Of a stretch of 64,000 nt of DNA, positions 9,055 to 16,773 are shown in pieces (position 1 is the first letter of the stretch; each line of letters begins with the position of its first letter). The notes under the pieces were generated by a model. The model was not told the origin of the DNA and searched no databases. It saw nothing but the letters and a program-made list of their open reading frames with translations. This stretch comes from Palsa-147 sp049279675 (GTDB lineage Bacteria > Acidobacteriota > Terriglobia > Acidiferrales > UBA7541): positions 22,347 to 86,346 of the forward strand of contig JBAPOP010000101.1 of the NCBI GenBank assembly GCA_049279675.1. The letters are read 5' to 3'. The translations under genes were made by a program, and so were the position numbers.

Positions 9055-9479
9055 CTGGAATTACCTCCGGCGGGTTCGCGGACATATTCGAAACTATTCA
9101 AACTGGTTTCCTGGATGCGAACGCGCTCGAGCCGCGCGTTCGGAAAGTTTTCGAGGCGACGAAAAATTTCGCGGCAAAGATTTTCGGTGGTCGGAACGAT
9201 TTTCTCAAACTCGGGTATCTGCTCGTTCAAATACGTGTGGTCGAAAGTGTCCAGCACCTCGCGCTGCACGTAGGAATCGAGATCGCTGAGATTCGCGATC
9301 ATTCCCGTCTCCGGATTCACGGGGCCGGAAACGCCGACTTCGACGATGTAGTTGTGGCCGTGGCCATAGGGATTATTGCACTTGCCGTAGATGCGGCGAT
9401 TTTCGTCGTCGGTCAACTGCGAGCTGTGCAAGCGATGCGATGCGGCGAAGGCGTAGCGCCGATTCAGCGTCAGAGTCAC
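9051..9479 (-). CDS. 6-pyruvoyl-tetrahydropterin synthase/QueD family protein, copy 2
   Basis: 142-residue T-fold enzyme acting on dihydroneopterin triphosphate. The zinc histidines are in FAASHRLH and NPYGHGHNY, and the catalytic Cys is in GKCNNP. The Cys-x5-HGH spacing is that of mammalian-type pyruvoyl-tetrahydropterin synthases rather than the Cys-x3-HGH of QueD (family knowledge, not tested by alignment). The preferred start is GTG at 9479, which overlaps the upstream TGA as GTGA; a TTG at 9500 would add seven residues. It overlaps folE by four bases downstream. It is a clear paralogue of the gene immediately upstream (shared DDENRRIYGKCNNP-like block) but has diverged in the middle and C-terminal parts. 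Confidence 0.9.
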   Translation of the reverse strand: MTLTLNRRYAFAASHRLHSSQLTDDENRRIYGKCNNPYGHGHNYIVEVGVSGPVNPETGMIANLSDLDSYVQREVLDTFDHTYLNEQIPEFEKIVPTTENLCREIFRRLENFPNARLERVRIQETSLNSFEYVREPAGGNSR

Positions 9480-9898
9480 GCGGCGCCTCCGGCAGTGCAA
9501 TCGACGAATAGGTCAGGTGATTCGTACAGGCGAACGCGATCGAGCCGGCCGTGGATGATTTTCGGGTCGAGCAATTTCCAGATGACGCGCGCGATATTTT
9601 CGCAGGTCGGAATCTGGCCTGCCAGTTCGGGAACCTCGTAATTCAGAAAACGATGATCCATGCGATCGACGATTTCGCGCTGGAGAATGTCTTTCAGTTC
9701 TTTCAGGTCGAGAACCATTCCAGTCATGGGGTCCGGTTCGCCGGCAATCGTGACTTCGAGGACGTAATTGTGCCCATGGCCGTGCGGATTATTGCACTTG
9801 CCAAAAATCCGGCGGTTCTCCTCATCCGAAAATTTCGGATTGTGGTAGAGGTGCGCGGCCGAGAATTCGATTTTGCGTGTGATGCGAACGTTGGCCAT
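9476..9898 (-). CDS. 6-pyruvoyl-tetrahydropterin synthase/QueD family protein, copy 1
   Basis: 140-residue T-fold protein with zinc histidines in FSAAHLYHN and NPHGHGHNY, catalytic Cys in FGKCNNP, and the Asp-His pair in DRMDHRFLN. As in its neighbour, the Cys-x5-HGH pattern is closer to true pyruvoyl-tetrahydropterin synthases than to QueD. The ATG at 9898 lies one base after the stop of the upstream glycosyltransferase gene (TGACATG) and its own stop overlaps the next start. Two adjacent paralogues plus folE imply a dedicated pterin product, either a biopterin-like cofactor or two specialised branches. No sepiapterin-reductase-like gene is seen beside them. Confidence 0.92.
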   Translation of the reverse strand: MANVRITRKIEFSAAHLYHNPKFSDEENRRIFGKCNNPHGHGHNYVLEVTIAGEPDPMTGMVLDLKELKDILQREIVDRMDHRFLNYEVPELAGQIPTCENIARVIWKLLDPKIIHGRLDRVRLYESPDLFVDCTAGGAA

Positions 9899-9899
9899 G

Positions 9900-10913
9900 T
9901 CAGGGAGCGCCAGCCGGGTACTTCCTTCCCTTCCAAGCTACGGAGCCATGCGCCGTCTTCCAGTACGAAGCCACCAGAACCGCTCCATAGACGATCGCTG
10001 CCGGTATGTAGTATTGGATGACAGAAAGCGGCAGACGATTCCTGCGAAGTGAGTAGGCATAGCGAATGTGGCGGCCCAGGAGCACCAGCGCGGCGGCGAT
10101 GAGAACGAGCCAGTGGCCGCGCCGCGCTTCGAGGATGCCGAGCACGAGCAGAGTGATTTCCAGCCACGGAAAGGTTTCGAGAAGCTCGCGCACGATTGCT
10201 CCAGGCGTGCCGCCGAGAAGCTCGTAGAGATTCTTCGTCCAGCCCTGCCACATCGCGGCGAACGAGCGGTACATTCTCGTGCGGGCGATTCCCCGCCCCG
10301 ATGCGAAATGAATATTGTGACCGGAGCTTTTGACAAGGCGCGCGAGCGCGACATCCTCGAGAATGCGCGAACGAATCGCGGCGTGGCCGCCAAGTGATTC
10401 GTAGACATCGCGGCGGATCATCAGGAACTGGCCATTGGCGGCTGCGTCCGGCAAGCGCGGATCGTTGATGCGATCGAATGAGAAATGCTCGGCGAGACGC
10501 GTGTAGACGAACGGAATCAAGATGTCCTCGCCGAGCGTCTTCATTTCCTGCTCGGGCGAATAAGAGACGAGCGCGGCTGAATTTTCGCGTGCATCCGAAA
10601 GGGCGTGGCAAACTGCACCGGGTTCGAGCACTGTATCCGCATCAACGAACAGCAGCCAATCGCCATGGGCGGCACGAGCGCCAACGGTTACGGCATAGTT
10701 TTTGCCGATCCAACCTTCGGGCAACCCGCTGGTTTCGAGGACGCGAAGCGACGAGATGCGCACCGCCAGTTCGGCGAGAATCGAGCCCGTGCTGTCGGTC
10801 GATCCATCATTGACGACGATGATTTCGCGCACGTCGGGTTGAGCCTCGAGAGACTCAACAACTCTGGCAATGCTCGCTTCTTCGTCGCGAGCGGGAACGA
10901 TGGCTGAGATCAT
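9900..10913 (-). CDS. Membrane-anchored GT2 glycosyltransferase
   Basis: 337 residues: an N-terminal GT-A domain with SAIVPARDEEASI, the nucleotide-binding VVNDGSTDST and the metal-binding FVDADT, an acceptor-side ILEDVALARLVK block, then hydrophobic C-terminal segments (about 235-255, 265-280 and 300-320). The layout resembles hopanoid-associated HpnB and carotenoid glycosyltransferases (family resemblance only). It is the first gene of the operon with the two pterin synthases, folE and the dehydratase, at a spacing of one base. A link to a glycosylated pterin is possible but speculative, because known pterin glycosyltransferases belong to another family. Confidence 0.8.
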   Translation of the reverse strand: MISAIVPARDEEASIARVVESLEAQPDVREIIVVNDGSTDSTGSILAELAVRISSLRVLETSGLPEGWIGKNYAVTVGARAAHGDWLLFVDADTVLEPGAVCHALSDARENSAALVSYSPEQEMKTLGEDILIPFVYTRLAEHFSFDRINDPRLPDAAANGQFLMIRRDVYESLGGHAAIRSRILEDVALARLVKSSGHNIHFASGRGIARTRMYRSFAAMWQGWTKNLYELLGGTPGAIVRELLETFPWLEITLLVLGILEARRGHWLVLIAAALVLLGRHIRYAYSLRRNRLPLSVIQYYIPAAIVYGAVLVASYWKTAHGSVAWKGRKYPAGAP

Positions 10914-10987
10914 AGTCAGGGTCCGGGCGGTAGGGGTAGGAAAGGTATCGCCGGAGAATCAACAACGTGGGTATTATAAAGGCTGAA

Positions 10988-11518
10988 ATGAAAGACTTGA
11001 AGAGGAATTTGCTGACGGTTCTGGTGCTGGGAGGCATTGTCGCGATGCTGGTGGCGTTCGCGATGCCGGACTACCGCCAGGGCGAGGCGAGCCCGCTGGG
11101 TCGGCCGGCGAAAGATTTTGCGCTGACGCTCGACGGGAAACAGATTCATCTTTCGGATTTGCGCGGAAAAGTTGTCGTGCTGAATTTTTGGGCCACGTGG
11201 TGCCCGCCGTGCGTAGAAGAGACGCCATCGCTCAGCCAATTGCAGACGCGGATTGCGCCGCTGGGCGGCACGGTGCTTGGCATCAGCATGGATGACGACG
11301 AGAAAGCGTATGAGCGTTTCTTGCAGGCTTACAACGTTGACTATCCGACTTACCGAGATCCAACAAAAAAACTTGCTGGCGAATACGGAACTGCGATGTA
11401 TCCCGAGACGTATGTGATTGACCGCCAGGGGCGCATCGCGCGAAAGATTGTCGGCGAGCAGGATTGGAACGACGGCGACATCACGGCGTACATGCAGGAA
11501 TTACTCGCGAAGAAGTAA
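10988..11518 (+). CDS. TlpA/ResA-type membrane-anchored thioredoxin
   Basis: 176-residue thiol-disulfide oxidoreductase. An N-terminal hydrophobic segment (residues ~8-25) anchors it at the outer face of the inner membrane. The thioredoxin domain has the active site WATWCPPC (Cys72 and Cys75), and MYPETYVID contains the cis-Pro region. Proteins of this type reduce apocytochrome or copper-protein thiols in the periplasm. The ATG at 10988 with AAAGG upstream is preferred over a GTG at 10967. It is divergent from the glycosyltransferase operon (74-base spacer) and lies upstream of the copper module, though no direct link is shown. Confidence 0.88.
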   Translation: MKDLKRNLLTVLVLGGIVAMLVAFAMPDYRQGEASPLGRPAKDFALTLDGKQIHLSDLRGKVVVLNFWATWCPPCVEETPSLSQLQTRIAPLGGTVLGISMDDDEKAYERFLQAYNVDYPTYRDPTKKLAGEYGTAMYPETYVIDRQGRIARKIVGEQDWNDGDITAYMQELLAKK

Positions 11519-11674
11519 TGCGTGAGACGAGTGGCTCGCGGAATCGATTTGAGAGAAACGTTTCAGCCTCTGGGTCGCCGGCGGTGGCTGAGCATTGGGT
11601 TTCGGGAGGCATGGGCCTCCTGGCTCTGAGCAAATCGGCACAGACTGCTACCTCGTTCGTTCGCCCTTATCTTT

Positions 11675-11914
11675 TTATTCGATCATGTATGTATTGAGTT
11701 GAGGTCGCGCTGCATTCTGGACACGGCCGTGTTTGCGGCCGTAGCTGAAGTAGATTATGAGACCGATGGCGAGCCAGACGATCAGGCGCGCCCAGTTCGA
11801 CGAGCCCAGGCCCGACATCAAAAATAGATTCATCAAAATTCCGACGATTGGTACGAATGGCACCAGCGGCGTCTTGAACGGACGCGGCGCACGGTGGAAT
11901 TTGACAAAGGGAAT
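11675..11914 (-). pseudogene. C-terminal remnant of an APC-family amino-acid permease
   Basis: On the minus strand, about 79 codons ending at TAA (11675) read as the C-terminal end of a cationic amino-acid/APC permease: HRAPRPFKTPLVPFVPI, two hydrophobic helices, then a typical IGLIIYFSYGRKHGR tail. Upstream of about 11914 the similarity stops and the frame runs into the CsoR operator and csoR, so the remaining ~400 residues are missing. The open frame extends to 12097 but its first part is only the antisense of csoR. The copper module has therefore apparently replaced the 5' part of this permease. No start codon belongs to the remnant. Confidence 0.65.
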
Positions 11915-11945
11915 GCGGCAGCGCAGTATACCCCTAGGGGGTATA
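11901..11945 (+). promoter_or_regulatory. csoR promoter with CsoR-type copper operator
   Basis: TTGACA (11901-11906) and CAGTAT (11924-11929) are spaced by 17 bases as -35/-10 boxes. The near-perfect palindrome TATACCCCTAGGGGGTATA (11927-11945) overlaps the -10 box and ends 5 bases before the csoR ATG. It matches the TACCC...GGGTA pattern of CsoR/RcnR-family operators, so apo-CsoR would block the promoter and Cu(I) would release it. The -35 box lies inside the permease remnant. Confidence 0.8.
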
Positions 11946-11950
11946 TTCGG

Positions 11951-12301
11951 ATGGCTCGCGCGAAGACTCTTCAGCCTGCGGCGTGTGGTTGCGAAGCGCA
12001 TGCCGGACCGAAGAAGGCGGCCGGTGTGGACCCGGAAATCAAATCGGCGAATCGGATCCGGCTGCGGCGGATCGAGGGACAGGTGCGCGGGCTGCAACGA
12101 ATGGTTGATGACGACCGATACTGCCCCGACATTCTTGTCCAGCTTTCGTCGGTGCAGGAGGCGTTGCGGGCCGTCGGGCAGGCGCTAATGCGAAATCATT
12201 TGCGGCATTGCGTCACGCAGACGATCCGGAAGGGGAACAGAAGTGAAGCGGATGCGACACTCGATGAGTTGCTGCAGCTGATTTACACCCATGCGCGGTG
12301 A
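11951..12301 (+). CDS. csoR: Copper-sensing repressor, CsoR family
   Basis: 116-residue all-helical metal sensor. The Cu(I) ligands have exactly the CsoR spacing: Cys58 (RYCPDIL), His83 and Cys87 (NHLRHC), i.e. C-x24-H-x3-C. The helix-1 motif RIRLRRIEGQVRGLQRM is typical of the DUF156 fold. The first ~30 residues form a Cys- and Ala-rich tail that is longer than usual. The ATG at 11951 directly follows the operator, and a longer in-frame reading would place the operator inside the gene. copA lies 111 bases downstream with no second operator, so the two are probably cotranscribed and derepressed by copper. Confidence 0.93.
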   Translation: MARAKTLQPAACGCEAHAGPKKAAGVDPEIKSANRIRLRRIEGQVRGLQRMVDDDRYCPDILVQLSSVQEALRAVGQALMRNHLRHCVTQTIRKGNRSEADATLDELLQLIYTHAR

Positions 12302-12412
12302 GCGAGCGAGGCAATTTCAGATTTCACGTTTCAGATTTAAGATTGCAAATTCAAATCCAGATAGATGCGCGGCTTCGATGCCGCGCCGCAAGTGCTAATG
12401 GAAGAGTGGACG

Positions 12413-14734
12413 ATGGAGCGAGATCCAGTTTGCGGAATGGCGGTTGAGGCAAACACGGCCGCGGCTAAGCGCGAGCGCGGCGGGAAGACTTTCTACTTTT
12501 GCAACCAAGGATGTGCCGCGAAATTTGACGCGGAGCCGGATAAATATCTCAGTGCGCGGCCCGCAACAGACGGAGTTTCTTCCGCGCGCAGCGGCGAATC
12601 GAAGGAAATCGAATATACGTGCCCGATGCACCCGCAGATCGTGCGGGCGGGGCCGGGCGCTTGTCCGATTTGCGGAATGGCACTCGAGCCGAGAACGGCG
12701 TCGGCTGAAACGACTGAAAATCCAGAACTCGCAATGATGTCGCGCCGGTTCTGGGTGTCTGCGGCGCTTAGCCTGCCGATTGTTCTGCTCGCGATGTCTG
12801 ACATGATTCCGGCGCAGCCGGTCCAGCACGCGCTTTCGATGCGCGCGATTTCGTGGACTGAATTCCTGCTCGCGACACCGGTGGTGATCTGGGGTGGTTG
12901 GCCATTCTTCGAACGAGGGTGGGCATCCGTCGTCAATCGCAGCTTGAACATGTTCACGCTCATCGCGCTGGGAACCGGTACGGCCTACGTGTTCAGCGTG
13001 GCCGCAGTTCTCTTCCCCGGCGCGTTTCCGGCCTCGTTCAGAACGAACGGCCACGATCTTCCGACCTATTTCGAAGCTGCGGCCGCGATTACGACGTTGG
13101 TGCTGCTCGGCCAAATGCTCGAATTGCAAGCGCGAAGCCGCACATCGACCGCGATTCAATCGTTGCTGCGAATGGCGCCGAAGACAGCGCGCGTGGTGCG
13201 CGGCGCGGGAACGCCCTCCGCACGGGAAGAAGATATTCCGATCGAGCGAGTGGTCGTTGGCGACACGCTGCGCGTTCGTCCGGGCGAGCGCGTGCCCGTC
13301 GACGGAACCGTGATCGAAGGATCGAGCGCCGTGGATGAATCCATGGTGACTGGCGAGCCGATCACCGCCGAAAAGCTGGCGGGCAGCCGCGTCACGGGCG
13401 GAACAGTGAACGGCACCGGGAGCTTTTTGATGCGTACGGAGCGAGTCGGTTCAGAGACGCTGCTCGCGCAAATCGTGCGGATGGTCAGCGAGGCGCAGAG
13501 AACTCGCGCGCCGATTCAACGCCTCGCGGATGTTGTCGCGTCGTATTTCGTGCCGGTAGTGATGTTGGCAGCTGTCCTCACTTTTGCGGCTTGGGCAATA
13601 TCGGGGCCGCAACCGAGGCTGGCGCACGGACTCGTCAACGCTGTGGCAGTGCTGATTATCGCCTGCCCATGCGCTCTTGGACTTGCGACGCCGATGGCCA
13701 TCATGGTCGGAACCGGGCGCGGCGCGACTGCCGGGGTCTTGATCAAGAATGCGGAAGCGCTGGAGATGCTCGAGAAAGTTGACATAGTCGTTCTGGATAA
13801 GACCGGGACGATCACGGAAGGCCGCCCGAAACTTGATCGAATCGAAACGGAGGCTGGGCAGAGCCAAGACGAAGTTTTGCGCCTCGCCGCTTCCATCGAA
13901 CGCGCGAGCGAGCATCCCCTTGCGGCGGCGATCGTTGGAGGAGCGCGGGCCAAGAGCCTCGGTCTAGCGAGCGTGCAAGATTTTCGGGCGTACCCCGGCA
14001 AAGGCGTCGTCGGGACTGTCGTAGGTAGACGCGTTGCGCTGGGCAATCCGGCTCTGTTTGGCGAGCTGGGAATTTCGATAGGAGCGTGGGCCGAGCGCGT
14101 TGAGGCGCTGCGCCGCGATGGAAAAACCGTGATGCTCGTCGCGGTTGACGGAACAATCGCGGGAATTCTGGCCGTCGCCGATCCGGTGAAAGCATCCACG
14201 CCGGAAGCGATCGCTCAACTGCATCGCTCGGGCGTGAAGATCGCGATGGTGACGGGCGACAGCGAGGCGACGGCGAAGAGCGTCGCGAAGCAGTTGGGAA
14301 TCGACGACGTGTTCGCGGAAATCCTGCCGCAGCAAAAAGCGGAAATCGTAAAGAAGCTGCAAGCTGAGGGGCATGTGGTCGCGATGGCGGGCGATGGTAT
14401 CAACGACGCACCTGCGCTGGCGCAGGCGGACGTTGGCATCGCGATGGGAACTGGCACGGACATTGCCATCGAGAGCGCGGGAATTACGCTCGTGCAAGGC
14501 GATATCCGCGGGATCGCGCGGGCGCGCAACTTGAGTCGCGCCACGATGCGAAACATTCGCCAGAATCTTTTCTTTGCATTCGTCTACAACGCGCTGGGCG
14601 TTCCCATTGCAGCAGGCGTGCTGTATCCGTGGTTCGGATTGCTGCTGAGTCCGATCATTGCGAGCGCAGCGATGACGTTCAGCTCCGTTTCGGTGATCGC
14701 GAATGCGCTCCGATTGCGGCGGGTGGAATTGTGA
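12413..14734 (+). CDS. copA: Copper-translocating P1B-type ATPase with N-terminal YHS domain
   Basis: 773-residue Cu(I) exporter. It starts with a YHS metal-binding domain (residues 1-48: DPVCGM and FCNQGC), followed by a heavy-metal-binding module (about 66-92: TCPMHP and CPICGM), in place of classic CxxC HMA domains. The P-type core has the TGEP actuator loop (TGEPITAEK), the membrane metal motif CPC at 418-420, the phosphorylated Asp462 in DKTGTITEG, the HP motif SEHPLA and the hinge GDGINDAPAL. The start at 12413 has GGAAG eight bases upstream; in-frame ATGs at 12398 and 12365 are alternatives. It is controlled with csoR and exports copper to the periplasm. Confidence 0.95.
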   Translation: MERDPVCGMAVEANTAAAKRERGGKTFYFCNQGCAAKFDAEPDKYLSARPATDGVSSARSGESKEIEYTCPMHPQIVRAGPGACPICGMALEPRTASAETTENPELAMMSRRFWVSAALSLPIVLLAMSDMIPAQPVQHALSMRAISWTEFLLATPVVIWGGWPFFERGWASVVNRSLNMFTLIALGTGTAYVFSVAAVLFPGAFPASFRTNGHDLPTYFEAAAAITTLVLLGQMLELQARSRTSTAIQSLLRMAPKTARVVRGAGTPSAREEDIPIERVVVGDTLRVRPGERVPVDGTVIEGSSAVDESMVTGEPITAEKLAGSRVTGGTVNGTGSFLMRTERVGSETLLAQIVRMVSEAQRTRAPIQRLADVVASYFVPVVMLAAVLTFAAWAISGPQPRLAHGLVNAVAVLIIACPCALGLATPMAIMVGTGRGATAGVLIKNAEALEMLEKVDIVVLDKTGTITEGRPKLDRIETEAGQSQDEVLRLAASIERASEHPLAAAIVGGARAKSLGLASVQDFRAYPGKGVVGTVVGRRVALGNPALFGELGISIGAWAERVEALRRDGKTVMLVAVDGTIAGILAVADPVKASTPEAIAQLHRSGVKIAMVTGDSEATAKSVAKQLGIDDVFAEILPQQKAEIVKKLQAEGHVVAMAGDGINDAPALAQADVGIAMGTGTDIAIESAGITLVQGDIRGIARARNLSRATMRNIRQNLFFAFVYNALGVPIAAGVLYPWFGLLLSPIIASAAMTFSSVSVIANALRLRRVEL

Positions 14735-14889
14735 GGACGCACGATCGACGGGTAGCGAGTAACGCTCGATGCGTTCATGTTGCTAATGATTTTGATTAAT
14801 GCCATCGAGCGGACAATCGCCGGCAAGATGCCGGCGCTACGAATGGATTTTGCGCACAACGCGGCCAGTGTGCATGCGGCGTAAATTGC
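14735..14889. other. Spacer between copA and the HMA-like gene
   Basis: 155 bases without a gene. It contains the dispersed palindrome annotated at 14818-14843 and leads into the promoter at 14890. Confidence 0.6.
14818..14843. repeat. REP-like dispersed palindrome, copy 1
   Basis: The 26-base block CGCCGGCAAGATGCCGGC plus GCTACGAA contains the inverted arms GCCGGC/GCCGGC around AAGAT. An identical block is at 60251-60276, 45 kb away and also intergenic, so it is a dispersed repeat rather than a local hairpin. Confidence 0.75.
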
Positions 14890-14903
14890 TATAATTCCTC
14901 GCA
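14890..14903 (+). promoter_or_regulatory. Extended -10 promoter giving a leaderless transcript
   Basis: TGC directly precedes a perfect TATAAT (14890-14895). The ATG of the next gene begins 8 bases after the box, where transcription would start, so the mRNA would begin at or next to its start codon. No Shine-Dalgarno sequence is present. Confidence 0.6.
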
Positions 14904-15130
14904 TGACCTACATGACCGTGACGTATGAACTGCAGCATGCGCTCCAGCCTGAGCAATTCAAGGCGCTGGGGCAATTCGCGAATACATACGGCCTGCAACG
15001 ATTTCGGTTCGAGGAAGACAAGAAGCTGCTTCACTTCGATTACGACGCTTCGCGGCTAAAAGAATCGGTGGTTGAAAACGTTCTGAGGAGCGCTCGGATT
15101 CCAGTGCTGAGGCGCGTGACGCCGCAATAG
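14903..15130 (+). CDS. Small HMA-fold-like protein without CxxC
   Basis: 75-residue cytoplasmic protein. The pattern of a short beta strand (YMTVTYEL), helix (PEQFKALGQFANTY), two strands (FRFEEDKKLLHFDYD), helix (LKESVVENVLRSA) and final strand (PVLRRV) suggests a ferredoxin-like HMA fold. The CxxC metal site of copper chaperones is absent and there is no cysteine at all. It follows csoR-copA but has its own promoter. It could be a decayed or repurposed metal-chaperone domain; the function is unknown. A second ATG at 14912 is possible. Confidence 0.65.
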   Translation: MTYMTVTYELQHALQPEQFKALGQFANTYGLQRFRFEEDKKLLHFDYDASRLKESVVENVLRSARIPVLRRVTPQ

Positions 15131-15701
15131 CGGAGAGATTTTTGGGGCCCCCGCTTGGGATCGGGGGCCCCTAAAGGTCGCGTTCCATTGACCCGGTCTA
15201 GGCGTGAACGGGTCATGGGGTCATCCATCCTAGCTTCCCTCTCAGAGGCAGGTGGGAACAACCCACATCGCGTAGTGAGCAAGCCCCTTCCTCCTCGCTC
15301 ACTTCGCTCCGCGGATCGTCTTAGTTCGGAACGCGACCCGCAATTGCAGATAGAGCAAGTCGGTGGCCCAAAGCGTGGGCTGACGAATCAAAGGTCATGT
15401 TGCTGCAATTGAGATGCTTAGTGGCGTGCGCCTAGCGGAGCTGACGGCTCTCTCGAACCAAATCGGGAATGAGAATCCCGGTGTGGGGCGCGGGCGCCGA
15501 TTCTGACGGAATGTCGGGCTCAAATTGTCGCGACACCGCTGAAATTCTCTCGGATCGATACAATCCGCGAGCGAAACATTTCTGCATTTCGCGAATCTAA
15601 GCCAGCGTGACGGCTTCGAAATCGCAACACGCAAGATTGCGGGTCCTATTGGTGAATCCCGAGTTCAGCGCGATAATGGTTGCAGCAAGCGTGACGAAAA
15701 T
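15131..15701. other. 571-base intergenic region rich in inverted repeats
   Basis: No convincing gene. Hairpins seen in order: GGGGCCCCCG/CGGGGGCCCC (15144-15171); CCAT-TGACCCG paired with CGGGTCATGG (about 15187-15220); GTGGG/CCCAC (about 15250-15265); CAATTGCAG (15341-15349) with CTGCAATTG (15403-15411), enclosing GCCCA/TGGGC (15366-15380); and CGGGA/TCCCG (15464-15480). The nested pair at 15341-15411 could be part of a structured RNA. None has a T run, so they are not canonical terminators. Confidence 0.5.
15144..15171. repeat. Perfect 10 bp GC hairpin
   Basis: GGGGCCCCCG, an eight-base loop, then CGGGGGCCCC. It lies 13 bases after the stop of the HMA-like gene but has no T tract on either strand, so a terminator role is uncertain. 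Confidence 0.6.
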
Positions 15702-16631
15702 ATGAATCGTATCGGAATACTTCTCGCGAGCGGATGCGCCGGCTTGGCGCTGCTCGCCGCTGCGTTCGGCGGAGTCCGAGCCTACCACCCCGCGGTTGCG
15801 GCCGCTGCGATCCATGCGGCCGTGGCTCAACCCAAGGAAACAGCCCAGCCAATCGCAGACGAGGCGAACGCACAGGATGACGACGAGGCGGTAGTTCGCT
15901 TCGTAAAGAATCCGGAGCCGATTCCGCTGTTCATGGCGCGGGACCTGGACGGCAACGTCGTCTCAACTGCCGCGTACAAGGGAAAAGTAGTGTTGGTGAA
16001 CTTTTGGGCGACCTGGTGTCCGCCATGCCGCGAGGAAATTCCAGAGCTCGTCAAGCTGCAGGACAAGTACAAAGATCAATTGCAAATCCTGTCGATTTCC
16101 GAAGATGAAGCGCCGCCGGAAGTTGTGAGGGCCTTCGCGCGACAGGCGCACATCAATTATCCGATCTTGTTGGTCACCCAGGAACTGGAAACCGATTTCG
16201 GAGGAGTGCCGGCGCTTCCGACCGTGTTCGTGATCAATAGAGACGGCGGGATCGTGCAGAAGCACGTTGGTTTCTATCCCGTGGCCGTGTATGACCGCGA
16301 AATTCGCGCGCTGACCGGAATGCCGATTGATGCAAGGATCGAGACGTTTGAAGACACCGGCCAGATTTTCATGAAAAACGCGAAAAATGCGACTGAGTTG
16401 CCGGGTGTCGATCTCTCGAAATTGACTCCGGCGCAAAAACAGGTTGCGTTGAGGCGGATGAATTCGGAAACCTGCACCTGCGGATGCCGGCTGACGCTTG
16501 CGCAGTGCCGTATTAACGACACGGCGTGTCCGACGAGCCGTCAAATTGCCAACAAGATCGTGCAGGAAATTCTCTCAGGCAAGCCCGAGCCACCCGCGAA
16601 ACCGGACGACGATAACTCGTCGACCGACTGA
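15702..16631 (+). CDS. TlpA-family thioredoxin with C-terminal cysteine-rich module
   Basis: 309 residues. A signal peptide or anchor (residues ~5-27) is followed by an Ala-rich linker and a thioredoxin domain (about 70-210) with active site WATWCPPC (Cys106 and Cys109) and the cis-Pro region LPTVFVI. After residue 240 comes a distinct tail with five cysteines, C-x-C-x-C-x6-C-x6-C (258, 260, 262, 269, 276), then a charged, Pro-rich end. The tail could bind metal or be the redox client of the thioredoxin domain (inference). The protein is expected in the periplasm. No partner gene is adjacent; the next plus-strand gene is the Tat-signal protein 700 bases on. Confidence 0.85.
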   Translation: MNRIGILLASGCAGLALLAAAFGGVRAYHPAVAAAAIHAAVAQPKETAQPIADEANAQDDDEAVVRFVKNPEPIPLFMARDLDGNVVSTAAYKGKVVLVNFWATWCPPCREEIPELVKLQDKYKDQLQILSISEDEAPPEVVRAFARQAHINYPILLVTQELETDFGGVPALPTVFVINRDGGIVQKHVGFYPVAVYDREIRALTGMPIDARIETFEDTGQIFMKNAKNATELPGVDLSKLTPAQKQVALRRMNSETCTCGCRLTLAQCRINDTACPTSRQIANKIVQEILSGKPEPPAKPDDDNSSTD

Positions 16632-16708
16632 TCTAGTGCTGGATTGACACCACGCGCGATCAGCACCGCGCGCCCTCGCATTCGAACGAAATTACCTTCC
16701 CTCAAATG

Positions 16709-16744
16709 AAAAACAGCGTCTCCCACCGCATGTGAGAGACGCTG
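16709..16744 (-). terminator. Intrinsic terminator of the small secreted-protein gene
   Basis: CAGCGTCTC (16714-16722) pairs with GAGACGCTG (16736-16744). On the minus strand the stem is followed by TTTTT (16713-16709 side), 30 bases beyond the stop of the gene at 16774. Confidence 0.8.
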
Positions 16745-16773
16745 CTTCGGAAAGCGCGGCTTGAAAGTGTTCT

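Noticed and set aside
15144..15171. Intrinsic terminator after the HMA-like gene
   Set aside because: The stem is strong but no T run follows on either strand, so it is listed only as a hairpin.
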